From: Fremontodendron californicum
Lineage: Eukaryota > Streptophyta > Magnoliopsida > Malvales > Malvaceae
NCBI GenBank assembly: GCA_030761205.1
Contig: JAULJL010000039.1
Location: 3,358,001-3,422,000 of the forward strand
Length of the DNA stretch: 64,000 bases
Direction of reading: 5' to 3'
Both the position numbers and the translations under genes were made by a program. The number at the start of each line of letters is the position of its first letter. Position 1 is the stretch's first letter. Of the stretch, positions 11,801-22,156 are shown in pieces. Under the pieces are notes generated by a model, which did no database searches, had not been told where the DNA came from, and saw nothing but the letters and a program-made list of their open reading frames with translations.

Positions 11801-12017
11801 AAAATCCTGGTCTGGGGCTTCTAACAAGACTCCATCTCCAAGTCCATCTACCAGAAGGGCTCCGGCATTGGTGCCCGCAATAATGACCAAGTCATCCCTG
11901 CAGGTAGAGAAAAAAGTTATGAACTAAAACTTTTCATACATTGCACCTCATTTGGAAACTGAATACGGTGGATTACAGGGAAATCCAGAGCAGTCTCTGA
12001 TAGATTACTCAAATAAC
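11801..12017 (-). pseudogene. ispG/HDS-like: Fragment of HDS (4-hydroxy-3-methylbut-2-enyl diphosphate synthase)
   Basis: Two exon relics lie on the minus strand. The upstream one (12,017-11,940) reads LDFPVIHRIQFPNEVQ after a TTGTTGCAG acceptor. The downstream one (about 11,897-11,801) contains AGTNAGALLVDGLGDGV and LLEAPDQDF. Both are recalled as part of plant plastid HDS (IspG/GcpE), the iron-sulfur enzyme of the MEP isoprenoid pathway, just upstream of its C-terminal Fe-S region. The gap between them is only about 42 bp, too short for a normal plant intron, and its splice borders do not fit the frame cleanly. No other HDS exons were found, and CGGTAC-rich repeats replace the following sequence. 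It is a gene scrap, not a working gene. Confidence 0.78.
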
Positions 12018-12928
12018 CTGCAACAACATTATGTTCAAATATCAGAGACCGAAAAGGGCAGGCAGTGGGTAGCAAAATTGTACAAGTTTTGGTTAATTCG
12101 GCAGTGATTTAACACATTGACTTTGAACAAGCCACCTTACTCCTTCAGTTTATGAATGGGCTAGTGTTATTGGGGAACGTGGAAATGTGAATGATGATGA
12201 TGAATGATCTTGTTTGTATTGATTTCATGTAATTTCAACTTTATATGCTTGCTTGCTTTATGACGACTTATATTTGATATTTTGGATTTTAATGTATCGA
12301 ATTTGATCTTATTTTTTGTTTGTATTGGATTTGCTTAATGATGGCTTGTATTTGACGAAGTTTTTTTAGAACATTATATATAATTGATGAGTATTTGATA
12401 TTTGAAATTTATTTAATCTCATTCATTTGATATTTGAAAATATTTTTCATATACATATATTAAAAAGTTTTCAAAAATACCAGTAAACCCGAAACGGTAC
12501 ACCGAAATACATCGGTACCGGTACGTACCAGTACCAGAACAAAAACAAAAACGGTACGCCCTCTGATACGGTATTAACTACTTTGGGTCCAACCCAACAT
12601 AGAACACTAACATATAAAAGCTATAAGCTAAAGTCATTCTTAATTTTACGTGAGATTGACAACCAACCACACCAACAACCAACTTTTCTTCCTCTTCAAA
12701 TGGGTTATAATGAGACTAATTTTTCATTCAATTTTGATATCAATTGTGTATGTTAATTATATTAATAATATGTATTTCGTATATATACACCAAAAAAGTA
12801 CATTGATTTCCAACACCTTGCCATTAATGGACCTTATTATCAATTTCTATCCAGCTACAACCTGTTACTTTACTTACTTCAAGCCATTCCTAGCTGTTGA
12901 CTTTTGCTGCCTCATCTAACATTCCTGA
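12018..12928. other. Non-coding DNA with a second CGGTAC-rich cluster
   Basis: Positions 12,480-12,585 carry GGTACCGGTACGTACC and similar words like those at 11,637-11,798. The intervening 12,180-12,470 is AT-rich and may be the core of one larger element. Positions 12,590-12,928 show no supported gene; open frames there are short and low-complexity. Confidence 0.4.
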
Positions 12929-13318
12929 TCACATTACATGTTTGAAACAAGTATATAAGAGCCAGCTTCTATAGGCGACAAGTCCAGCAAGTTTATTGAA
13001 GCTAACATGCCAAAATCCAAATCCCCTTGCAACTTACTGACATTGACCAATGTCCTCTATGGTAGAGGCGAATCTGGAAAAGGGCTGTTGTTAATAAAAT
13101 CCATGGCTTTGGGCAAGGGCCCTGCCCTCCCTAAAAGATCAACCATACAAGCAAAATGCTCAATTACTGGCCTGATCCCATAATTTGATTCCATTTTATT
13201 GAATAAGCATAATCCATCTTCCCATAACCCACTGTAACTACAAGCTTGAAGAATAGCCAATATAGTAATTTCAACATGTGCAAATCCTTCTTTTTCATCT
13301 CTTCAAAGAGCATAAGTG

Positions 13319-13503
13319 CTATGTTGCTCTTACTCTTATTTTTTTTAAAGTTTTCGTATCCGATGCATATTCGAAAATGGATATGAGGATATGACCCTCC
13401 AAGGACCCTCCAAGTACGTGAAAAAATTTAGAAAAAAATTGAACATATTCGTTTCGGACATATACCCGTATCCGACACTCACACTCGAGTCCGAGTAACA
13501 TAG
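13319..13503 (+). mobile_element. MITE family A, copy 1 (in the PPR pseudogene)
   Basis: A 185-bp copy with ends CTATGTTGCTC and GAGTAACATAG. Flanking 8-bp repeats CATAAGTG (13,311-13,318) and CATAATTG (13,504-13,511) match at 7 of 8. The interior holds GTATCCGA and TCGGACA words shared with the other six copies. It has no coding capacity. Confidence 0.9.
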
Positions 13504-13987
13504 CATAATTGCCTTTTTACCTAGACCGCAAATGGAATATGCAGAAACTATGAATTCCAAGAAACTGAATCATGGTCATTCATACCATTAAACATTTGGC
13601 ATGCATCTTCAATACTGCCACATTTAGCATACATGGTGATCAAAGCATTACTCACTGTTAAATTATCAAATCCAATTTTGACGGTGTAAAGATGAAGACA
13701 ACTTTAACTAAACAAGGTTGATTGGCAGATAAACTACGAAGCCGTGAGAAAGAGACAAAATCTGGCTTCATCCCACCTAATCTCAGCTAACAAAACAAAA
13801 CAACCAGAATTGCATCTTCATCATCAGCTCTATCTGCTTCTATGAACCCAACCAGAATTGCATTAAACAAAGCAATACTTTTACTAGAGAAACCATCCAA
13901 AACTATTTTTGCAGACTTTAGGTTATCACATTTGGAATACATCTCTTCTAATGCAGTCACAATATTGACATCACATAGATAACCCAC

Positions 13988-14160
13988 CTATGTTACTCCG
14001 ACTCTTCATTTTTTTTGAAGTATCCGTGTCCGACACATATTCGAACAAGTTTATGAGGATATGATCCTTCAAATATATGAAAAAACTTATAAAAATTTAG
14101 CATACTTTTGTCGGACACATACTCATATACAACACTCATCCCCGAGTCTGAGTAATATAG
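13988..14160 (+). mobile_element. MITE family A, copy 2 (in the PPR pseudogene)
   Basis: A 173-bp copy, ends CTATGTTACTCCGACTC and GAGTCTGAGTAATATAG, flanked by a perfect 8-bp TSD TAACCCAC at 13,980-13,987 and 14,161-14,168. Removing the copy plus one TSD joins the PPR frame as HGFVIKVGYLCDV on the minus strand. Confidence 0.93.
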
Positions 14161-15036
14161 TAACCCACCTTAATCACAAATCCATGGAGTTAAACTCCCA
14201 AATCCAAGTTTTTGCACTCCGAGCAGCCATCAAACACAGTTACTAGACAACCTGAATCACAACAAATTCCTTGGTCAAGTAATTCCAAGAACATATCAAC
14301 AGCCTTTTCACCACAACCACTTCTTACATACCCCGATATAAGTGCTGTCCAATAAATCAAATTCCTCTCACTCAACGAATCAAACATTCTCTCATTGTCT
14401 TCAACCATTCCAAGCTTCCCATACATAGTAATCACAGTATTCCCAAGAGTGGTCACATTAACGACCCCATATTTAACAGCAAGTCCATGCAACTGTCTCC
14501 CTTCCTCAATATCTACATTTTCATTACATGTACTTATTATATTAGTAAACGTATAATCAGTTGGCTTCAAACCAGAACTTAACATATCAACCAAAACCCG
14601 AAAAGCTTTCTCCATAGATCCAGCCTTCATATACTCGAAAATCATATAATTCAAACCCTGAACATCCTTGAAACCAATGTTATCAAACACTTTTTCCGCT
14701 TCATTTAAGAAATCATTCGTTGAATAAATGGAAATCAAAGAAGTACCCATAAAAGCATTCTCCTCAACCCCACTTTTTATAACAAAACCATGAATTTGCC
14801 CTCCTCGAATCAGGTCCTCTGCCTCGCTACACGCTTGTAAAATCACTGAACAAGTATGCTCATTGAACTTCTCACCATAGAAATACATATCACGAGCGAC
14901 TCGAAACACAGATTCAAAATCTTCATAGTCTAAGTACCCTTTAATTAAAGCAGTCCAAGTGATTGTGTTTCTAACAGGAATTTGATCGAACAACTTTTGG
15001 GCATCATATTGAATTTAGCATAGACATTAATAAGAT

Positions 15037-15177
15037 TTTTTTTTTTACCCAAAGTATCTCAAGATTCGTCAAAGATTAATTTTCCGAGATAAGTACCGAC
15101 GGGATCTCTCTAATAAAAATTTTTGTGTTCAACCATTTGTTTAAGCGATCAGAGCTATTTTCACCCAACTAGTAAAA
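15037..15177 (-). mobile_element. SINE-like retroelement insertion in the PPR pseudogene
   Basis: 141 bp are flanked by a perfect 11-bp direct repeat, ATTAATAAGAT (15,026-15,036 and 15,178-15,188). On the minus strand the insert starts at 15,177 and ends in a short poly(A), seen as poly(T) from 15,037. A TSD of variable length plus a 3' A-tail indicates LINE-mediated retroposition. Joining the flanks with one TSD gives NNLINVYAKFN in the PPR frame. Clear tRNA A and B boxes were not identified, so the SINE label is an inference. Confidence 0.75.
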
Positions 15178-15439
15178 ATTAATAAGATTGTTGCCTTGAA
15201 ACGGGTCGTTCGAAGAGTTAGATTTTAGTAAAAATGCGTTAATTGCTTGACCCAACAAGGAATTTCCAGACCCAATCGAGAGTTTGAGAAAATGGGGGCA
15301 ATCTTCAGGCAAAAACAGCTCTTTATTAGTTGAAACGCTCGAAATGGAGCAAGATTGGAGCTTTTTAAACTTGGGTATTTTGGCTTATCGGGTGGGTTTT
15401 TGTTAAAAGCGGATTTTGGGATTTCGGATAAACTTGTAG

Positions 15440-15660
15440 GGTGAGCATAAAATAAATTTTATTATATATAAATATGATAAAATTATATATAAATATGATA
15501 AATATGATAAATTATATAAAATTATCATCTTTATATATAATTTTTTTTACATATAAATATGATAAATATGTCATGTATTATATAATTTTTTTATATATAA
15601 ATATGACACAAATTATATATAAATATGATAAATTATATATTTAATAAAATCTACGAAAAA
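15440..15660. repeat. AT-rich short tandem array (TATATAAATATGATAAA-like)
   Basis: About ten imperfect repeats of ATATATAAATATGATAAAT and variants fill this interval, immediately upstream (gene sense) of the PPR relic. It is a minisatellite-like array with no coding potential. Confidence 0.7.
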
Positions 15661-16518
15661 CTCATTTTAAAAAACTTTTTTTATAATTTTCCGTTTGGAA
15701 GAGAAGCGCGGTGGCGTCGAAGACAACTTCCATGGAGATTTGATTCGAATCCAACAAAGGCCACAGATTTGTTTTGGGGGCTGAAATTGGGTTTAGGCTT
15801 ATATTGGACCCCAACGAAGTATGGGCCCACAGATGATGACTCGGAGATAGTTGGGCCTCTGGAGTTTCCGTAGAAATTGACCCAATAAAAAGTTTCCGTT
15901 GGTTTCAATAACAATCTCGTTTGTCAAATGGCCCAAATCTTTTTTTTTTTTTCTTTCGTTTCGCTCGCTGAACAAAAAAAAAAGTCTATATAAAAAAAAA
16001 AACATTCTATGTTGTAAAGAATCGAATTTCGTTTCTTCTAAACGAACCGAAGAATACTACCTTTATCCTATCATATTTTTAATAAGTAACGAATTATGTT
16101 CAGTATCGATCCGTGTTTAAAGTAACTTTGATTTGTATAGAAGTTAAAAGTTAGGAGTTGAAAACACTTTTTTGTTTGGCCTAGCTTCAACTTTTGCAAT
16201 GGATAAACTATTCAGAAGCTTAGCCAAATGGATACTAAGTTGAAATTGATAAGGGAGGGAGACACTAGGGTTGGATAGAATAGGAAATTTTATCTTATAG
16301 TGTGGTACTCAACTCAACCCTTTTGACCAATATCCAGATTTATACTTTCTATTGGTATCTTTGTCTGATAGAGTTGGGTTCTATATAATCTGAAATTAAA
16401 TAAGGATACAATGTGGGGCATGATCTCCATTGAAATTGTTTATGTTAATATTAGTGGAACTTTGTAAGGATAATGCCAATTTTAATGCTAATTCTCATTA
16501 CTGATTTTCTCTTGCAGG
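15661..16518. other. Non-coding interval between the PPR and TypA relics
   Basis: No supported gene. The right-hand part, to the TTGCAG at 16,513-16,518, is probably remaining intron of the TypA-like gene, because a TypA exon starts at 16,519. No exon for the upstream G1/P-loop region (HVDHGKTT) of TypA was found here. Confidence 0.45.
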
Positions 16519-16545
16519 TTTTGTGTGATAACCAATTTATACAAG

Positions 16546-16738
16546 CTTGACTCTTTTTTTTTTTTTTTGAAGTATTCGTGTTTGAAACTCATGTTCGAAA
16601 TATATTCAAAAATAGTTATGGGGTACGATCCTTCAAATATATATAAAAAAAAAAAAAAAAAAACTTAAAAAAATTGAGCACACTCGTATCGGACAAATAC
16701 TCGTATTTGACTCTCATTTTCGAATCCGAGTAATATAA
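16546..16738 (+). mobile_element. MITE family A, copy 3 (in the TypA relic)
   Basis: The right end is CGAATCCGAGTAATATAA; the left TIR is shortened (CTTGACTC). Flanks TATACAAG (16,538-16,545) and TGTACAAG (16,739-16,746) match at 7 of 8. It lies only 18 bp from CACTA element 1. Confidence 0.82.
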
Positions 16739-17104
16739 TGTACAAGAGAAGGTAATCACTACAAGATGACGGACTATTTTCCGTCGGTAATTCTTAAGTC
16801 GGTGATACTATTCTCGTCGGTAATAAAAATTCCGTCGGTAAAAGTATTACCGATGGATTATTTCCGACGGAATATTATTTCAAATTCCGTGGCTAATAAG
16901 CTTATTAGCCATTGAATTTTCCGTCGCTAAAAAGTATTAGCGACGGAATTTAAATTTAATAATTAATTTTATTTATTATTTATATATTATTATATATTAA
17001 TTTTATTATGGAAATTTAAATTTAATATATATAATTTTATAAAATTATAATAAGTTAATTATAAATTATATTAAGTTAATTTTATATATTAAATTTAAAT
17101 TATA

Positions 17105-17300
17105 ATAAATGCCATGAATGGTGGTTTGGAGCTTATTGTTAACATGTTAAATTCATCCATGGATAGTGTTAGAGATTTTGAGTGCATTATCATTGTTGAG
17201 AGTGGTAAGAAGGGGAGTTGTTAGTTTAGGTGGGCTTGGTTTCTTGTTGAGGCAGCTTATTGTTATTGTTAACATGTTAAAAAGTATTAGCAACGGAATT
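17105..17300. other. Atypical insert in CACTA element 1 (possible captured fragment)
   Basis: Less AT-rich DNA is bracketed by two copies of AGCTTATTGTTAACATGTTAA-like sequence (near 17,130 and 17,256; the second holds a short TTATTG insertion). On the plus strand a 36-codon frame starting MNGGLELIVNMLNSS is open. No family was recognised. CACTA elements often carry host gene pieces, which is the reason for the suggestion. Confidence 0.35.
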
Positions 17301-17321
17301 TAATTTTCGAGATATTTAAAT

Positions 17322-19355
17322 TAGACCTGTAAATTCTAATCCCAACCCGAAAAACTCGCCCAACCCGCCCGAACCCAAACCCGACCCAACTCGATTTGAC
17401 CAAAAAAAGTCAACAACTCGAAACCGACCAACCCGAACCCGAAATGACCCGAATCCAGAATGACCCGAACCCGAAATGACCCAAAACCAAAATAACCCGA
17501 CACCAAAATGACCCGAACAATTAACCCGAAATGACCTGAACTTAAATTAAGTATAATTTTATTTTGAAAATATTAATTTAATTATAATCAAAAAAAGAGA
17601 AAATATTAATTTAATAAAAATAATACCTATAGCTATAACATAAATTATTAGTTTGTTTTAATTTTATAACTTGTAATTATCATTTTGGAGTATGATAAAA
17701 TATGCAATTACTATTTAATATGTATAAATTGATCATATTCTTATATTTGTTCCTTCTGTATATGTAAAATAATACAGTAAGTCAGTAACTATACATGTAC
17801 AGATATCGTTTAAAATCTATATTTATACTATTATGACAATTTTTAAAGATGTGATCAGTTTAAATTTTTTGAATTGTTATTGTAATTTTAAAATATATTA
17901 TATTAGTTGGAATGAAATTGAATTTTTTGATCAATGCTTGAAAGTAAGAACAAATATTTGTTTGAACTTAAAGAGATATTACATTAAAATTTATCAATAA
18001 ATATTCATTTCAAATAACTGTTATTGCTTAAATATATATATATATTTTTAAAAATCAATGTAAATAATTCTTAAATAAACAAAGAATATTACAGCAAACA
18101 TATTGAAATCGGATATTATCTCATATTAATTAAGTTTTGCTTCTTTGATTTTTTTTTTTATATATGTCAAAAGGTCATGATAGTTATACTAATTAAATTA
18201 ACTTTTCTATTATAAAGATATTGAAATCGGATATTATATGAGGAGAAATTAAGTTTGCTCTACTTGTCCTTTCTTTTAACAATCATATTATTACTATTAA
18301 CTAAAACGAGTAGAGCTATATTAAATTAAATGCTTAAAATATTTTTTATTTAGTATATATTAAATAAGTATCATAATTAAAAGTTTAAAATAATATTGAT
18401 AGTTTATATATGTTATATTAAAAATTAAATGTGTTTTATATATAAATGTGTTAAACGTGTTATTTAAACGTGTCTACACGTTTAAGATACGTTAAAGTAT
18501 CGTGATTTAAATGTGTTAATGGATATGTGTTGACATGAGTAGAGATATTGAAACTAAGATTATTGTTATATTTGTTATTTTAGGATAAATGTTTAAATAT
18601 ATAATTTTTTAAATTTTATCATGTGATTTTTTAAAGAGTATATAAAATAAATCATTGATGTGTATGTTGTTATAATGATTTGTACATTACATTATAATAT
18701 TAATAATATATTTACAAATATCAAATTCAAATATTTGAATAGATTAAGAATTTAAGGTAATGGTTTCAAGTATACAATAATACCCGTTTGAGTATAACTG
18801 TAAAATAGATACTTAAGTCTCGAATTCAAAAAATTACCCGATTATGTTTGAATCAGAAAAATCGGGTTAGATAAATATTTATTTTTAAATTAAAATTATA
18901 ATGTCTATATTTATTTTTAATATTATTTATTATTTATTTTCTATATTTTGACAAAATTTTAATTAAATATGACTCGATCAAATAATTTGTTTAAATTTAA
19001 TCTAATTTTATTTTAAAATTAATAAATTGAACCTAAATTACCCGAACGATCGAACCCAAATAATCTGAGTGACAAACCCTAAATGACCCGAGTGTCAAAC
19101 CCGAATGACCCGAATCCGAAACGATCCGAACCGAATAACCCGAGTGTCAAACCCGAAGGACCCGAACCCGAAATGATCCGAAACAGAAATTACCCGAAAT
19201 CGAAATGATCCAAACCCGAAATGACCAGAACTCGAAATAACCCGAACCCAAATGACCCGAACCCAAAATCGACCCAAATTTTTTCTGAGCCAAATTGACT
19301 CGACCCATATTGATCTGACCCAAATCCAACCCGACCCGCCCAATTGACAGGTTTA
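17322..19355. mobile_element. hAT-like element nested inside CACTA element 1, 2.0 kb
   Basis: Ends TAGACCTGTAAATTC and CAATTGACAGGTTTA are inverted copies. The 8-bp TSD ATTTAAAT is perfect at 17,314-17,321 and 19,356-19,363. Both ends carry runs of ACCCGAAATGACC-like minisatellite (17,340-17,530 and 19,030-19,340), and the core is AT-rich and non-coding. The 8-bp TSD and TAG...TTA ends match the other elements labelled hAT-like here. Confidence 0.85.
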
Positions 19356-19850
19356 ATTTAAATTGATTTTTATAAATAATAATTATTGAAAGAAAAATTT
19401 TGCCGCTAATACTTTCTAGTGACGAAAAATTTCGTCGGAAAAATTTCGTCGGTGAGAAGCTCATTAGTCGCGAAAATTTTCGTCGCTAAAAAGTATTAGC
19501 GACGGAATTTAATTTTCGATTTAATTTTTTTAAATTTATAAAATCTGTGTTTTTTTGTTTTTACCGACGAAAAATTTCGTCGATAATAATCTTTATTCCG
19601 TCGGTAATACTTTGGCGGGAACCAATTAGATTCCAGCTAGAGTATAACCGAAGGAAATTACCGACGGAAAATTTCAGTCGTAAATACTCCGTCGGTAATA
19701 CAAAATTTTGGTCGGTAATAGTCAAAAACATTACCGGCGGAATTAATCCGTCGGTAATTCAACGTTCTCTTGTAGTGAATGGACCAAATGATCTTGAACG
19801 TGAAAGGAGTTTTACAATTATGAGCAAAAATACATTCCATCACTTATAAG

Positions 19851-20038
19851 CTATGTTACTCAGACTCTTTATTTTTCCTGAAGTATTCGTTTTCGACACC
19901 CATGTCCGACACATATTCGGACAAGGGTATGAGAGTATGATCCTCCAAATATATGGAAAAACTTGAAAAAAAATTAAACATACTCATGTCGGACATATAC
20001 CTGTATCCGACACTCACCTTCAAATCTGAGTAATATAA
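19851..20038 (+). mobile_element. MITE family A, copy 4 (in the TypA relic)
   Basis: A 188-bp copy with left end CTATGTTACTCAGACTC and right end ATCTGAGTAATATAA. Flanks CTTATAAG (19,843-19,850) and CTTGTAAT (20,039-20,046) match at 6 of 8. It separates KNT... from ...KDTKIN in the TypA exon. Confidence 0.85.
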
Positions 20039-20209
20039 CTTGTAATAATTAAGGATACAAAAATTAATATAACAGATGCTCCTGGACACTCTGACTTTAC
20101 AGGTGAAGTTAAAGGCATCCTCAATATGGTCGAAAGGGGTTCTTCTAATGGTAGTACTGTTTTGCACTTTGTCTTCCTTGGAGTTTCATCTTTTCAAGTG
20201 TTGCCACCG

Positions 20210-21452
20210 GTAAGCTGATTATGAGTCAATTGTATTACATTTTGCTGATGAGGTTTCAACCATGATAAGAAAAATGCTGTTGGTTTCTCGATCGGTCAGA
20301 AGGGTTTCAATTGACAAATCAACTTAAAGACTTGTTCAAAGAGAGGCACATATATATGTGTAATTGAAACATGCCAATCATGTTTAGAATAATAAAAAAG
20401 ATATTTCAGAATCTAAATTGAAATTTTCGCCAGTCAAACATGCATGTATGATCTAGAAACATTTTTGCACAAAAAATAATGCTCAGTCATGGGAACTAGA
20501 AGTCGTTTGTTGCACGATTTTTCTGCTGAGATTTGGTCAATATCCAGAACTGGATTAGCAACTAGAAATGGTAGAATCTAGTCTAGATTAAAGATTAGGT
20601 CACCAAGAAGGAAAACACCAAAGACAAACCATGGAATGTAGATTAGTGGTCGATATGATAAATTTTGTATGCGAGTCGTATTTTTTTTTTGTCAATCGTA
20701 ATATAAATTATTAAATATATTAAAATATTAAATTTAAATATGATACGTGTATTAAATATATTTTATTAATCGTGTTTAAATATATCGTATCGTTTTTATT
20801 ATACTAAATACGTATACAATATATGTATTATACGTGTCGTATTAATCGTATTTAAATATGTCGTGTCTTGTTTATTATATTATTAAATATTTTATATTAA
20901 TTGATATCGTGTTTAAAATTATCAAATTTAAATAATGATATTAGACTAAATCCTTGGTTGGTGCATTACTTGATTTCAAAATTTCAATACCCAAAAGCCG
21001 ACCCTTGCTTTGCATGTGATTGTCTAGATGCATTAGTTCTGGTTTGGGTCACAACTCAACCATTGACTTTTCTGCCTATTATCACTATTCTTCTAATTTT
21101 TTAGTTCCAAAAACTTTCAATATCAAAGTATTATTATATATTTACTTACAACTGGCCTGTGACTATGAGTCTTTACTAAATTAAAAAGAAAAAACAAATA
21201 CAAATATGTAAGATAGGTTTATTCTATACTTAAAATTGTGACTTTTTTTTTTGAAACATAAAATTGTGACTTTTAAGGTACATGCGAATCAAAATCATTC
21301 ATGTATATGTAGAGTTTACTAATTCTAGTCATTTGTACAATATAAATTCATTTAAACGATTTTAATATATTTGCATTCTTTTCAAATCGAAAAATGAAAA
21401 TTCAAACCCAATTCTTTCAATATATGATTATCACTGAATCTAATACTCATAT
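20210..21452. other. Non-coding interval after the TypA relic
   Basis: No gene was recognised. Positions 20,655-20,930 hold a degenerate repeat rich in CGTGT, TCGTATT and AATCGTGTTTAAA words, related to sequence near 18,400-18,540. The remainder is AT-rich and looks low-copy. Confidence 0.4.
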
Positions 21453-22092
21453 GCAATAGATATGCATAATTACATGCAAGAATGAAGGGTACGACTTTCA
21501 ATCAATAATATTTTTGGCCTCTTAAATGGAATTGATTTAATTCGAGGTCCCATAAATGAGGATTTTTGCCGTTTATAATGTGAAAACTGTTAGGTCTAAT
21601 TTATTCTTTTTGGATAAATGAAATTTCATTATCCCAAAGAAGCAAATAAATTATTATTGTACAACTGAAGCATGATCATTACAATGAAAAATGAATAGAA
21701 TCATACAAAACAAACTGCAAACTATACATCAAAACTATAGGCTATACAAACATAAAACTATTTAGGCCATAAGCAATAGATATGCATAATTACATGCAAG
21801 AATGAAGGGTACGACTTTCAATCAATAATATTTTTGGCCTCTTAAATGGAATTGATTTAATTCGAGGTCCCATAAATGAGGATTTTTGCCGTTTATAATG
21901 TGAAAACTGTTAGGTCTAATTTATTCTTTTTGGATAAATGAAATTTCATTATCCCAAAGATGCAAATAAATTATTATTGTACAACTGAAGCATGATCATT
22001 ACAATGAAAAATGAATAGAATCATACAAAACAAACTGCAAACTATACATCAAAACTATAGGCTATACAAACATAGAACTATTTAGGCCATAA
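21453..22092. repeat. 320-bp tandem duplication spanning a LINE 3' end
   Basis: Unit 1 (21,453-21,772) and unit 2 (21,773-22,092) are near-identical, with a constant 320-bp offset and only two differences noticed (GAAG/GATG near 21,640/21,960 and CATAAAAC/CATAGAAC near 21,751/22,071). Each unit holds ATAAATGAAATTTCATTATC, which on the minus strand resembles the 3' end of plant LINEs, so the duplication probably covers the tail of the LINE relic that continues at 22,093-22,156. Confidence 0.9.
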
Positions 22093-22156
22093 ACTATACA
22101 CAGATCTCTATTTATAGAATCTGGTGCAATATTTTTGAATCCATACAATCGAAATC
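22093..22156 (-). pseudogene. LINE ORF2 C-terminal tail, left of CACTA element 2
   Basis: On the minus strand the sequence reads RLYGFKNIAPDSINRDLC and ends near a stop just past the unit boundary. It is the natural continuation of the zf-RVT frame on the far side of the CACTA element (30,835-31,230). Joining both sides with one copy of the 3-bp TSD keeps the frame open (QEAVRFRLYGF). Confidence 0.72.

Larger units (their letters stand above)
12929..15378 (-). pseudogene. Pentatricopeptide-repeat (PPR) protein pseudogene, PLS/E-type, with three insertions
   Basis: Minus-strand sequence encodes a degraded organelle-type PPR protein. The order is an N-terminal part (about 15,378-15,189; FLKLSIGSGNSLLGQAINAF), a long open block (14,993-14,190) with repeats such as RNTITWTALIKGYL and NTVITMYGKLGMVED, then 13,987-13,787 (ALEEMYSKCDNLKSAK), then 13,260-12,929 (ACMVDLLGRAG and GSYILVSNM, E-motif-like). 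PPR proteins bind organellar RNA. Damage includes insertions at 15,037-15,177, 13,988-14,160 and 13,319-13,503, a stop at 14,190-14,192 (TAA where the frame wants CAA), a frameshift near 15,005, frame loss around 13,560-13,790 and a stop near 13,050. No start codon was found. Removing the inserts rejoins the frame at the two junctions checked, so decay and insertion both happened in place. Confidence 0.88.
16757..19777. mobile_element. CACTA (En/Spm-type) element 1, non-autonomous, 3.0 kb
   Basis: Starts CACTACAAGATGACGG and ends TCTTGTAGTG, with 3-bp TSD AAT at 16,754-16,756 and 19,778-19,780. Subterminal regions (about 16,757-16,960 and 19,385-19,777) carry many copies of CCGTCGGTAA/TTACCGACGG in both orientations, the transposase-binding repeats of this superfamily. 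No transposase is encoded. Element 2 at 22,157-30,834 has the same termini and subterminal repeats and is a plausible family relative. Confidence 0.95.
16519..20209 (+). pseudogene. typA/bipA-like: TypA/BipA-like GTPase exon, split by three insertions
   Basis: Exon pieces lie at 16,519-16,545, 16,747-16,756, 19,778-19,850 and about 20,047-20,209. Together they align from memory with the switch region of plant TypA/BipA: CDNQFIQEKVMD, DLERERSFTIMSKNT, then KINITDAPGHSDF (G3 motif DxPGH) and ILNMVE. TypA is an EF-G-family, ribosome-associated GTPase; plant copies act in chloroplasts. An acceptor (TTGCAG) precedes the first piece and a donor-like CCG|GTAAG follows the last. Insertions are MITE copy 3, CACTA element 1 and MITE copy 4. 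Frameshifts occur by a surplus base near 19,782 and an extra A after NMVE near 20,142, and the last part no longer matches. The G1 and G4 exons are absent. It is a relic of a single exon. Confidence 0.82.

Noticed and set aside
11801..12017. A functional HDS gene
   Set aside because: Only two exon pieces are present, the gap between them is too short for a plant intron, and repeats replace the next exon.
12650..12919. 89-codon plus-strand frame
   Set aside because: Tyr/Ile/Phe-rich product of AT-rich DNA with no recognisable domain.
19095..19464. Minus-strand frames rich in Gly/Phe/Val/Ser repeats in CACTA element 1
   Set aside because: They are produced by the ACCCGAAATGACC minisatellite end of the nested hAT-like element.
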